60,000 bases of DNA. Source: Takakia lepidozioides. Lineage: Eukaryota; Streptophyta; Takakiopsida; Takakiales; Takakiaceae. The position numbers and the translations under genes are program-made. Below, in pieces: positions 10,444 through 21,100 of the stretch (the stretch's first letter is position 1; the number at the start of each line of letters is the position of its first letter). Below the pieces are notes generated by a model that had not been told where the DNA came from, made no database searches, and saw nothing but the letters and a program-made list of their open reading frames with translations. The stretch is taken from the NCBI GenBank assembly GCA_030704615.1, contig CM060731.1:64214756-64274755 (forward strand), in the 5' to 3' direction.

Positions 10444-13400
10444 CTAAGAACTTGGAGCGGAGGAAGCAGCTTTTTCTTTGTTTGGCTTGGGAGCCTGCCA
10501 ATCGAGTCAAGGGAGGGGAATGTCACCGACAATTTATCTGACTTTCCATTGCTGGAGTTCTTTCCAGGTAAAACATGTGCCCCTTTCTTTCCATAATTTA
10601 TGTAACTTGTCACTTACGCTACATTTGTCAATGCCTCTAGAAACAAGCATGATAATGCCTGGAACCTTTGTAGGTGAGTGCACATAGCAAGAATACAACA
10701 GGATCTTCCAATCACAGAGTCCGGCTCTTCAAAGAATATTGCGTGTGGACACTTTTTAACAAGGTATGGCAAGATTGTAAATGGAGTTCTCACAGAGCAA
10801 GCTTTCCAAATAGCAAAAGGAGGATACAACAAGCACACAATACACTGAGATTAAAGAGTACCTTAGGTTCTTTCTTTACGTCCGGAGGCTTGGCGGTGTC
10901 CAGAGTAATGAGACGCGTGTCCTTGTCGTATATCAAGCTGGAACCGCACCTGCAAAGCAAGACCAAGACAATTTAAAGGTTCAGCAACAACCCATTTTTC
11001 CTTTCTAGACTCAATTCTACATACTATTATAACGTTCACCTTCCCTGAAGACCTCCAAGGTAACATGCGTTCACTTGGTTGAGTATGATCAGTGAAACTA
11101 AATGGCTGTATCCCTGGTTTCCAATTGCTTAGGTTGAGAGAGAATTTCCGCAAATCTCACTATGCTTTGGGGCAGATAGAGTGGCTCTGAGACCCTGAGA
11201 GCACTCCCATACGCTTACTACATTGGTCTAAAAAAGACTAAGAATTACCAGTGCAAGTATTGACCTTTAGCTTCAGGCTAACTTTCAGTTCCACAAGGAG
11301 TCAGTGTCTATTCGTCAGAAAGCAACACAGAGAGGGATCTATCACTTCTAATTGCACACAAACTTAACAACAAGGTGAACAGAGGTTTGGCAAAACTAAC
11401 CCTTCGCATTTGACATTGTTGATGGCCCCACCACTTGGAACAGTGAGAATAGTGCCAAAGAAGGAGGTAGTGTTATTGCCACAATTTGGACATGGGCCCT
11501 GCAATCATGCATGGTTGGTTAAAATGACAGTGATCATAATTGGTCACACTTCCAGGTGAGCTGATGGTCATGAGCTTCTCACAGGAAGCAATTTTAAATC
11601 TAATCGAATTCAATCCAAATTAGCCCCAAGATAAGACATTGCTCCCAAAGTCAGAGGGCATCAACAATGATATATGAACCACAGTGAAGCCCATCATATT
11701 GTGCCAAATTAAATAAGCAAACATTGACACAAATATTGACTCAGTGTCTGGGATTACAAATCTCCTCTCTACCTCTAAACTCAGGGAAAACATATTCTTC
11801 CTGCAAAGTGAATAAGGTTAACACTCTGAAACAAAGCAATTTGGTTTTTTAGGTTGACAACCTCACCTTTAAAATGAGGGCATCCTTTAGAATGACATTG
11901 GTGAGAGATTGGGCAATCAAGTAGGTCACAGGCAACACAATGAACCACGTGAACAAGAAACTGTATGGCTCTGGTAACTGCAACTCGGGAACAAAGAATA
12001 TTAGTCACGGAAATGGTCAACTAACACTGCCACATTAAAAATTAAAGGCCATCATAGCACTCTCAGCATCTCTGCACACATTAAGACCATGGATTTCACT
12101 ATAAGGTAAACCCATACATTTAGATGAATTTAGAGATTGTTTGTCGGCTTGTACCCAAAGAAAGAAAGAGACTCTATGTTGTCCTAGAGCTTTTGGGACA
12201 AGAACGTACATCAAACTAGGATAACAGGAAAAATTTCTGTAGGGAAACCCAGGGCCTCATGAAGGTAAACCACCAAGCTAGAGAACGATGGAGAGAAGTG
12301 ACTGCAAATCCTAGACCGAACAGAATTGAGCTACTCAATCGACAGCAGTTTATGAGAAAAGCTATGGATATAATTGCACCTCAAGCAAGTAGGTGATCTC
12401 AAACCCCGTCACATCATCCAGGAAAAACACCCTGAACATCACAAACAAATTGCCGTAGATGTTTTAGGACAGTCCAACCACAAGTCAGGAGTATGTTGAG
12501 CTCTTACAGTGCAAACTTACAACATACAGTACCATTACAATTGACTTTCAGAAGTCACTAGTACTCCTGCAAAGACTCCAGAAGGGTACAGTCAACATCT
12601 AGATTTCTGAAGGTGAAAACTGTCTGTTGACTGAGATCCTTGTGCAGATCATGAGTGCACCCTAGTGATAAATGTATCAGAAACAATAGAACACATCCAA
12701 GGAGCATAGCACATACAAATACCCTGGACACACTAGTTTGAGATATTAAAGCTAATCCAGGTACTTTGCATGAGAACTTACAAGCCAAGAGCCACAAGGG
12801 CAGCCGGAACATTCAGCAGAGTCATTTTGAGATAGTCCACAGCTGAATCACTCACCACCTGCCATACATGAAGAGAAGTACCTTCAAACAAACTTTCAAA
12901 AGTCCAATTTGTCTGTCTCAACTTTCTAATTGCAAAGAGAATCCATGTTTACACTATAAAGTTTGAGTGCCATACCACGAAAGCAAATAAAACACCACGA
13001 GGACTGCGAAAAGCATATGCAATCAGTCAAAGATTCAGAGATGAAGGGTTTACACATGGGTTCCTATCGTACCTTCTTGCTTCGAAGACTACACCGTGGT
13101 CCCTCCATAGCAACTTTGCTGCCCTTCGTCTGTCATCACTCCCCTCCACCCCGTTCATGCCCAAAATGTCAACTCAATCTCCACCTCAATCAAGTTAAAC
13201 ATGAAATAAGCAAACAGCCACTGTGTAATGATTTGATGTCCAATCCACAAAGAGCAGTTGTGCAATGCCAAAGCTGGGATGAGGGTTGATTGAGGGAAGA
13301 GTGACCAATGAAACACAGGGGTACCGCAGTGAGAAGGACTAAAATTTTCACCTTAAGCTTAAGCTTAAGTTCATCGAATTCTTTGTCACTAAGAATGGGC

Positions 13401-14960
13401 CGGCCCGCCACATAGGCCAATGATGCTTCCATAAATTTCTGCTCATCTGAGCCTGACAAGGCACAATATCAGAGATAATTCGGGTATTAGCATAGCACAA
13501 TGAAGATTTAGTAGTCATCACACACATAGATACCTTTGTCTAGATGGAACATGGAATGTATCTATAAACATTAATCTGTGCAAATCTGCAAACTACTGTC
13601 CACAGGGTGGCAGAAGTACTTCTCATGATCCAGACAAGATATAATGTGCTGCAAAGACAATAAGGACAGAGAAGCTTACTGAGAATTACGACGCTGCTGC
13701 CCTCCCAAATTAACTCCTCCTTAAGATTATCAAACTCCTCATTGGACATAATTGGTTTCTTGTCAAGTTGTAAAAGAACAACAATTTGTAAAACTTAGGT
13801 TCAATGCCTGCGAGACTTCTGGGGAGAATGGCGATCCATTGCAAGGTGAAGTGTCCATTACAATCTTAAAAAGAACCAACAATTTGTAAAACTTAGGGTT
13901 CATGCCTGCGAGACTTCTGGGTGAGAATGGCGATCCATTTGCAAGGTGAAGTGTCCCAATTACAAATCTCCCCGCCAACCTTAAGGTAGCTTAATAGCTC
14001 AACTGATCAAGATGCTGATGAGCAATACTGTACACTTTTTCTGTTAACATTGTCACAAACCAAACCTGGAGGGCTTCAAGGAATTCCTGCTCCAGCTCAC
14101 CAACGGTCTTCTTATCAGCTTTTTTATCGATGTTGCAGTAAGGCAATATTCTGCTATCCCTTGTCTCATCCCCCACTACCTGGCCTGTCACACATGCAAA
14201 CATACTAGTAAGGTACGCCTATTGTTTAGCTCAACAGCAACAAGACTGGTTTAGTTGGATAGTAAATATTCTAGCCAACTGGCTAATCATTCGCAAACAC
14301 TGGATCCCTGTATGTGGCCTTGATAATTAGAATGTAGCTGCTTTCTCTCCCCAAAAACTTCAGAAGTCTTTCCGTCAATTTGCTAAAGACCTACAGAAGT
14401 CGCTCATGATATACCGGCATATTCCTCGTTACCAGCTGGTGTACCCATAATCAAACACGAGATTGAACTCGACTACCTATCTCACAGGGTAATAAGGCTT
14501 TGCCGGTCCGCCATAAAAAATCCTGCTCCTGAAGGTTCTACCGCATACATAATTGTCGACAAGCTCCTAACATACAGTGGCATTCAATCTTCTAAGTCGC
14601 TGGAATCTCCACAATTTTACAGCACTGTTATATCCCCTCCTCCTTTTCCTTCATTTCTTCAACCTTAGATAAAACTGAGCATTGCGAGAGAAAAGCTTGT
14701 ACTCCTTCATTGTACAAAATTCGTGAGGACATCAGTGCGTTTAAACAAAAAACAAACAACAACAAATAACAACAAACCCAACTCTCCTAAATAAGTAGAA
14801 ACCTTTTGTCTTGTATTACACATTGGAAAACGATTTCGGAGCATAAGCGCCAGGAGACACATACCATTGCATTTGCCATTCCGTCCTGGCCAGCATAAGA
14901 AAACCCGCTCTCTTTGCAGCAGTAGAGCCTCTCAAAATCCGGGCAATTGACTCCTCCCAT
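10444..14960 (-). CDS. PGRL1: PGR5-like protein 1 (PGRL1), thylakoid cyclic electron flow (11 exons)
   Basis: Minus-strand exons: 14960-14865 (tentative), 14179-14066, about 13758-13680, 13452-13352, 13129-13073, 12858-12782, 12431-12380, 11977-11867, 11498-11401, 10949-10862 and 10494-10444. The protein is about 307 aa, against about 324 in Arabidopsis. PGRL1 is a thylakoid membrane protein that works with PGR5 in antimycin-sensitive cyclic electron flow around photosystem I. Diagnostic segments are RILPYCNIDKKADKK, VGELEQEFLEALQ, EEFDNLKEELIWEGSSVV, SSDEQKFMEASLAYVAG, GPRCSLRSKK, FFLDDVTGFEITYLLE and GPCPNCGNNTTSFFGTIL. All six family cysteines are visible (LPYC, GPRC, CPNC, CEGC). Two membrane spans lie in exons 6-7 and exon 8. 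The C-terminus ends in a Pro/Lys/Ala/Ser tail from a separate last exon. Weak points are exon 1, where no convincing transit peptide with an ATG is seen, and exon 3, whose first codons appear shifted by an extra 2 nt. Confidence 0.9.
13772..13968. repeat. Tandem duplication (about 97 bp) in a PGRL1 intron differing only by small indels
   Basis: Copies at about 13772-13865 and 13869-13968 are alike except for about six 1-2 nt insertions or deletions, mostly in homopolymers (for example AACAAC/AACCAAC, CCATTGC/CCATTTGC). The unit abuts the acceptor side of exon 3. Confidence 0.7.
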
Positions 14961-14999
14961 CGTCCCGCCCTGGCAGCATTCAATCTGAGCGCCGGGTGA

Positions 15000-15394
15000 T
15001 GATGAGGCCGGACAGGGGCAGACACAGGTTGCAGGGGGAGAGAAGCGGCTCGCAGACCCAGGCACGCCCCTTGCTAACTCAAATTTATAGAACTCTTCAG
15101 CTCCTCCACTTTCGGTTCCCCACCCTGTCAATGCCAGTGTGAGAGCTCTGCGGGAGCAGGACCGTTCTCTCTGGAAGGACTGGGCCCAGAGCCACACCGA
15201 GCCCGGCCAATGCCAAGCGCGGGTTATCCTGGCGCGGATACCACAAGGCCACGTGTCCCTGGCTTAAACCCGGGCTGGGTTTATCCTGGTGCGACAGAGA
15301 AGACACCAGACCCTCCCGAGATATCAAATTGTGTGGAAAGCCTACAACACCATTCTTTGCACAAGATCAAGGGGAAGGGGATTTAGTTGTGTTA
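15000..15394. other. Upstream region of PGRL1, GC-rich
   Basis: This stretch is markedly richer in GC than its surroundings. On the minus strand one frame reads like an Ala/Ser/Arg/Leu-rich plastid transit peptide (…RAASLPLQPVSAPVRP…) but has no ATG and does not splice in phase to exon 2. It may be the true exon 1 with an indel, or 5' UTR. Confidence 0.35.
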
Positions 15395-15965
15395 TTTCGT
15401 GCAGAAATGTGAATGAATCAGCTTTGACGAGGACTCTTCGAAGATCCGTCACAATCGCCTGACAACAAGTTGAGAAGGTGATGCTATCCTTACTTAGGGT
15501 ATGAAAACCTGTCAAGGAGGCGTTCTTACTGAAGCTAGCTTGGAATATTTCCATAGATCCTTCACAATCGCGTGACAACAAGTTTGAGAAGGTGATGCTA
15601 TCCTTACGCAGGACATGAAAATCTGTCAAGGATGCGTGTCTAAACTGAGCTTGAATTTCATAGATCCTTCACAATCGCGTGACAACAAGTTGAGAAGGTG
15701 ATGCTATCCTTACGCAGGACATGAAAATCTGTCAAGGAGGCGTTCTGACCGAAGTTTGAATTTCATAGATCCTTCACAATCGCGTGAACAACATTTGAGA
15801 TCCTTACGTAGCACGTGAAAAATTTTCAGGAGGCGTTCTGACCGAAGCTTGAATTTCATAGATCCTTCACAATGGCGTGACAGCAAGTTGAGAAGGTGAT
15901 GCTATCCTTACGCAGGACATGAAAATCTGTCAAGTCGGCGTTCTGACTGAAGCTTTAATTTCAGG
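15395..15965. repeat. Minisatellite, about five units of 107-117 bp
   Basis: The unit core is GATCCTTCACAATCGCGTGA then GTTGAGAAGGTGATGC, ATCCTTACGCAGGACATG and GTCAAGGAGGCGTTCTGACC. Units start near 15440, 15557, 15664, 15772 and 15861; the fourth is partly deleted. Units differ by substitutions and indels. Confidence 0.8.
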
Positions 15966-16361
15966 AATGTGATGTTTTCTGAATTTGATGTACCCCCTGT
16001 CGAAATTGATAACAAAGAAGCATGATCTACCTACTAGGCAGATTTTGGACGTGTGTGAGCAATTGAAATCGGAAGGGTCAGACACAGTGGACCGCGTCAA
16101 TTTATGTTGACAAGGCGTCTGGCAGCCGAGCCCTGGGAAAGAGCAAAAATGTCATTTACTGTCACTAAAACAGACATGATCATATACATGTCACTTGTCA
16201 CAATCGAGTGCACACAGTTCCCGCCTAATATGCTTCTCAAGCCAGACCTCAGGATACGGCCAACAGGAGAGTGTAGGGAAGCTTTCGAGCTCTGCGCGCA
16301 AATCATACATGCAATCAAGTGTCGTGGAGGAGTTCTCCTTTTTATGTAGTACTTCTGCTAG

Positions 16362-17386
16362 TTACAACTCTGCATCAAAAACTTGGCAGTAGTTGCGAAT
16401 GCTATCGAATTCGCCAAATGTGTTCGTGCAATACTCTGTCGTATGCATATAGTTCTTGGTTTCCGGAGAAGGAAGGTAGCTGACTACTCGTGCCAATGTT
16501 CTCAGCAGAGCGTCCAGAGTTTGATTTGAAACAGTTCCGGCACCTCCAATATGATCGACCCCGTGGGGGTGACACGACAAAAAGTAAGTGTAAGCTCAAA
16601 CAATTACTTCAAACAGCATTAAACCTGTGATGGAAGAGGCTCTTTCCTATTTACATCAGCTTTGGCTGAAGTCTTCCTTTACAACTATACTGTGTGGCGA
16701 GCATTTTGAAATTTGTGCCATGAATCAATTTAAAAATGTCTATAATCTCAGCACACCAATTAGCTATGTTAGTTTGCGAATGCTTATCGAATCGCCAAAT
16801 GTGTTCGTGCAATACTCTGTCGTATGCATAGTTCTTGGTTTCCGGAGAAGGAAGGTAGCTGACTACTCGTGCCAATGTTCTCAGCAGAGCGTCCAAGAGT
16901 TTGATTTGAAACAGTTCCGGCACCTCCAATATGATCGACCCGTGGGGGTGACACGACAAAAAGTAAGTGTAAGCTCAAACAATTACTTCAAACAGCATTA
17001 AACCTGTGATGGAAGAGGCTCTTTCCTATTTACATCAGCTTTGGCTGAAGTCTTCCTTTACAACTATACTGTGTGGCGAGCATTTTGAAATTTGTGCCAT
17101 GAATCAATTTAAAAATGTCTATAATCTCAGCACACCAATTAGCTATGTTGGTAGTAAGAATGGGAATTCAAAGGAAGAATAAAACGACATTGCCGCGAAG
17201 CCTAATAAGTTGGCAGAGGCGGCGTGGAGTTTTTGAGAAACAGCAGAAGTCTTCAACTTTGGAAGAGTTGATGCCTGCAAGATGATCACTAGAAAAGAAA
17301 AACGTTTGTGAGGATATCGCTGGCAACATCGATACAAAGACCATCAAACTTAGAACGCCAGAAGCTTCCAATTTTTTTTGCATCAT
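16362..17386 (-). other. Unrecognised minus-strand coding-like frames overlapping the 380-bp duplication
   Basis: At 17386 a frame opens with a signal-peptide-like stretch (LSLMVFVSMLPAISSQ after MMQKKLEASGV). Within each duplicate a frame reads SCHPHGVDHIGGAGTV ... TLDALLRTLARVVSYLPSP, which has an exon-like amino-acid composition. I recognise no family. The frame is broken by indels in one copy and intact in the other (16580-16362). This could be one small secreted-protein gene or chance. Confidence 0.2.
16391..17149. repeat. Recent 380-bp tandem duplication
   Basis: Copy A is 16391-16770 and copy B is 16771-17149. I see only single or double base indels between them (for example GAATGCTATCG/GAATGCTTATCG, GACCCCGTG/GACCCGTG, GCATATAG/GCATAG) and essentially no substitutions. 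Confidence 0.85.
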
Positions 17387-17399
17387 TCAGTTGATTAGT

Positions 17400-18172
17400 A
17401 AGCCATGGCAGAGGGACTTCAAGCTCTCTAATCTTTTATTGTTGTATGTGCTGTTTTTGGGTGTACATATCGAAGGGACGATGCCACGAGTGTGCCACGA
17501 GCGACGAATGTTTTTGGCCCCTCGCTTCGTCCCCTCGTTTAGGTCCAGCCTGTCTTCAAGGGCCCCTTATTGCGCCTCCCAGCGAGAGAGAGAGGAGAGT
17601 GCGAGTGATGATGGACAGAGGTCCTGGATAAGATCTGGGGGCAGCGGACAAGATCGGAGCTGCCATCTCCACAGTGGGAAGCGGTCGGCTATGGAGAGCA
17701 TGCAACCTTTCGCGCGCGGTTTGGTGTGCCCATTTTGCACCACCTGTTGGCTTCATGTTGAAACTTGATAAGAGGATGATAATAACATGTCGTACAAGGG
17801 GAAAGCAACATGGTGAGGTTGAGGAAAGAGTGAAACATAGAAGTAGCTTACACTCGGATAGAGAATCTGGAAGAGGTTCGCTTCTGTAGAGTTTTTATGA
17901 TGAAAGAAGCGAGTTAAGAATGTTGAAAGAAAAGAGTAGGTCAGTCGGAATCTTACAGTTCCAGAGCATGGACATGCATTAATGTACCGGTTTGCGTCCG
18001 AGATACGTAGGAACGTTAACATCTTAGTCGAGAGCAGTATGCGCTAGCTTCCTACCCTGGCATGTGCTCTACAGCAGAGCCCCTCGCCATAGGCAGGGCT
18101 TTCTTTGATCTGAAAGTTTAGAGGACCGAACGAAGAGAGACAGAGACAGAGAGACAGAGAGCTGCTGTGGCC
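17400..18172. other. Upstream region and 5' leader of HLB1
   Basis: No gene was recognised. The last 40 bp before the HLB1 ATG are GAGACAGA-rich (18133-18160), typical of plant leader purine repeats. No convincing TATA box was identified. Confidence 0.35.
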
Positions 18173-21100
18173 ATGGCTCTAGAGAGAGACGATATGATGC
18201 CTTCTTGGCCACAGTCGCAAGAGGATACCACAGCTACCCTCACGCAGATCGCACCATTCCCGTTGGCAGAAAATCTCTTGCTGATTGCCAAGAATTCAGA
18301 GCCAGAGCAGGCATTTGCGGCTTATATAAGCGATGAAAAACAAGAAGGGAGTGAAAATAAACTGGAATTACAACAGCCATTTGCACCTTTTATAATTGAT
18401 GAGAAACAAGAGGCAGAGATTGAGTCTTTGAGTAAGAGAGAGGAGCTTTTAGGAATGCTTGATGAAGAAGGAAGCGCTGAGAATGGAAAAGAGGAAGGGA
18501 AAGGGGGTGTGGAGGCTCTGAGGAAGGGCGATGCAGTCTTAAGTATAATTGATAAGCAAAAGGAAGAGATTTTTGAGAATGGGATAGAAGAGGGGGCGAT
18601 TGAGGCTTTAAGGGCAAGACATGAGCCTCTAACGTTAACTGTTGAGAAAGAACAGGTAAGTTCTGAGAATGGGAAAGAAGAGGAGCAGATCGAAGCTGTG
18701 GTGGAGGGAGTTGAGTCCCTAAAGATAATTGCTGAGAAAGAATGGAATGGCGAGAATGGGAATGAAGAAGAGGAGGTTGAGGAAGACACAGCCAAGCCAC
18801 TAGATGGAAGAGAGGGAGAGGGTTTTGGAGAGAGAGAGACCGGAGGATCCAAAGACATGCATTTGGTTAATGGAATGCACAAGTTTGAAACATTAGGAGG
18901 TCTTATTGCGAGAGAACGGCAAGAAACAGAGTCAAGGGAACGTGTAAAGGGGGCAGGTGAAGAGATCAGCGGTCGAGCTAGTTTGGAACCCAATGCAGAC
19001 ACTGTGGCTGATGTTATGGGGAATACTTCAAAGAAAGAGCAAGATAATGGTGATGGAGATGCACATGTGGCTTCCCAAAGGACTCCAAGAACCTCTGTTG
19101 CCACTTCTGAAGGGTAGGCGCTGTGAGCTAAGATAAATCAATATTTTGTTAACTGAACTGTTCCGTGGGAGTATGTGATTGGTTATCAAGCTTTGAGACA
19201 CTAAAGACTGACATCTCAAGCATGGCTTCTCTGTCCATGCTCATTGTTTCCATAGTTGAACAGCTGAAAGGGACCAGCATTGTTTTGGAGAACCTTGAAC
19301 TGTTCATATCCTCCATGGATCCACCCTCCAACTTCAGACATGCATATCCAGCCTCCCCTTTTGAACCATTCTGCTTACCTTCAGCATATGAGCTGAATTG
19401 CAAGGTAAGTTATAAATTGGAAGTAAGTGCAATGTATGAGTGGGCTCTTTGCGAACTCTCTCTTGCTTCCACTCAAGATTGGGGAAGAGAGCTACTTTGC
19501 CCATAGTAGCACAGGACAAGCTTAGGCAATACTGTACTTTGATCCCATGATCCCAAGACTTTGATTGCCGCTAGAAGATGCCCCAAGAAAGCAGTTACCG
19601 TTCTGTCTGAGTATCTTGCCAGCCATGCACAAGTGTTGTCAGCTTGCAGTATGATCCATCCTATTTATGAGTGGTCTGATTCTTTTCGTAAGTTCTGAGC
19701 AAAGAAATAAGAGCAGAAGCAGAAATTCTTTCAGGCAATAGTTGGATATTCACCTTAGGGAACACCTGTTGTTTGAATAACAATATGGTATGATTCTGAT
19801 GGCGGCATACAATAAAACTTAAATTAGGTCAATGCTCTTGGGAAATGATGTAGGCTTACTCTAGTGAGTCAGGAACAGTGATTGTGAGGTGAGTCTATCC
19901 ATCAAGGGTTGAGAGCAGCAATCATGATCCCTCATATAGTTTATATTTCTGAAACTGTAAGGCTGACAGGTGGCATATGTTGGTTAATGATGCAAACTGG
20001 AATGTTTGATGGCAGCCATGAAGGTTTTAATCACCGGTCACCGAGTGGGACCAGCATAGTTGGTGACATTCTTTACAGTATTGCAGCTGGTGATGAGGAA
20101 GGGCGGAATCGGCAGCGCATCCTGGCATTTGCAGCTAAGCGGTATTCTTTTGGTGCTGTGTAGGACAAACTGTTTGCAGTCTTGAGTATTCTGTCTTCTG
20201 AACAGAGTTGCGTTTGTCCTAGGCTTATTACATACCTGCACCAGACCAGAAGACTGTAAGCTTCTGTGTGATTTTGTTACGTGATGATTCTGGCAATCAA
20301 TGTGAGTTCCACTGAGATGGAGGATGAAGGTAGAGTTTAGGCTTCTAGGTGTGACAGAGTATAGGAGTGGCTAATAACAAGTTATGTGATGATTTTCAGT
20401 GTAAATTTTTTGCAGGTATGCAACCAACGTGGAGAGGAATCCACAGGACCATGACGCCCTCTATAACTGGGCCTTGGTACTTCAGGTATGCCCTCCTTTG
20501 TTACTGGAAGTTTCTTTCCCAGTGAACATAGATATCTCTCTCACTCTCTCTCTGTCTCTGCCACAAGGCTACGGCAAACAAAGTCTTATGAGTACATTCT
20601 CTCTCTCTCCAGCACCTTGGCGTTGAGTTTTCCTTCAGTTGTAATTGGGATGCACATATACAAAATGTGGTTCAAACAGCTTAACACAAAGCTTTGGGTC
20701 TCATTCAATACTGAAGTTAAAAGGACCATGCTTTGCAATTTTGTTATGCCTACCTCGGAGTACACATCTGAGGGCAACTCCAACCATGCTAAATCCACTC
20801 AGTTGTATGTGCTCAAAGAGAGCTTGTGTGAGCCCTAGAACAGCTAATGTGGCTGTTCAGGGTGAGTTTGGCATACTCTCGACGTGATGTCAGATGGTAC
20901 GGTCAGTTGAAGTGTATGCCTAATACCAGATACCCTATAATGATTGACTCTATTTCTTGGAAGCAAGACCGTCCCGTTAAACAGGCTAAGTCTTGCGGAA
21001 AAAGGGAGATGAAATTTGCAAGTACCTGAATATTAGGCAGGGAAAACTGGTCATGCTGGATGAAGGCTGAAGTGTCTAAGGCCATGTCGGAAGCACGAAG

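Noticed and set aside
18322-19104. 260-codon minus-strand frame
   Set aside because: It is the antisense shadow of the acidic HLB1 exon 1; Ser/Pro-rich composition follows from the opposite strand.
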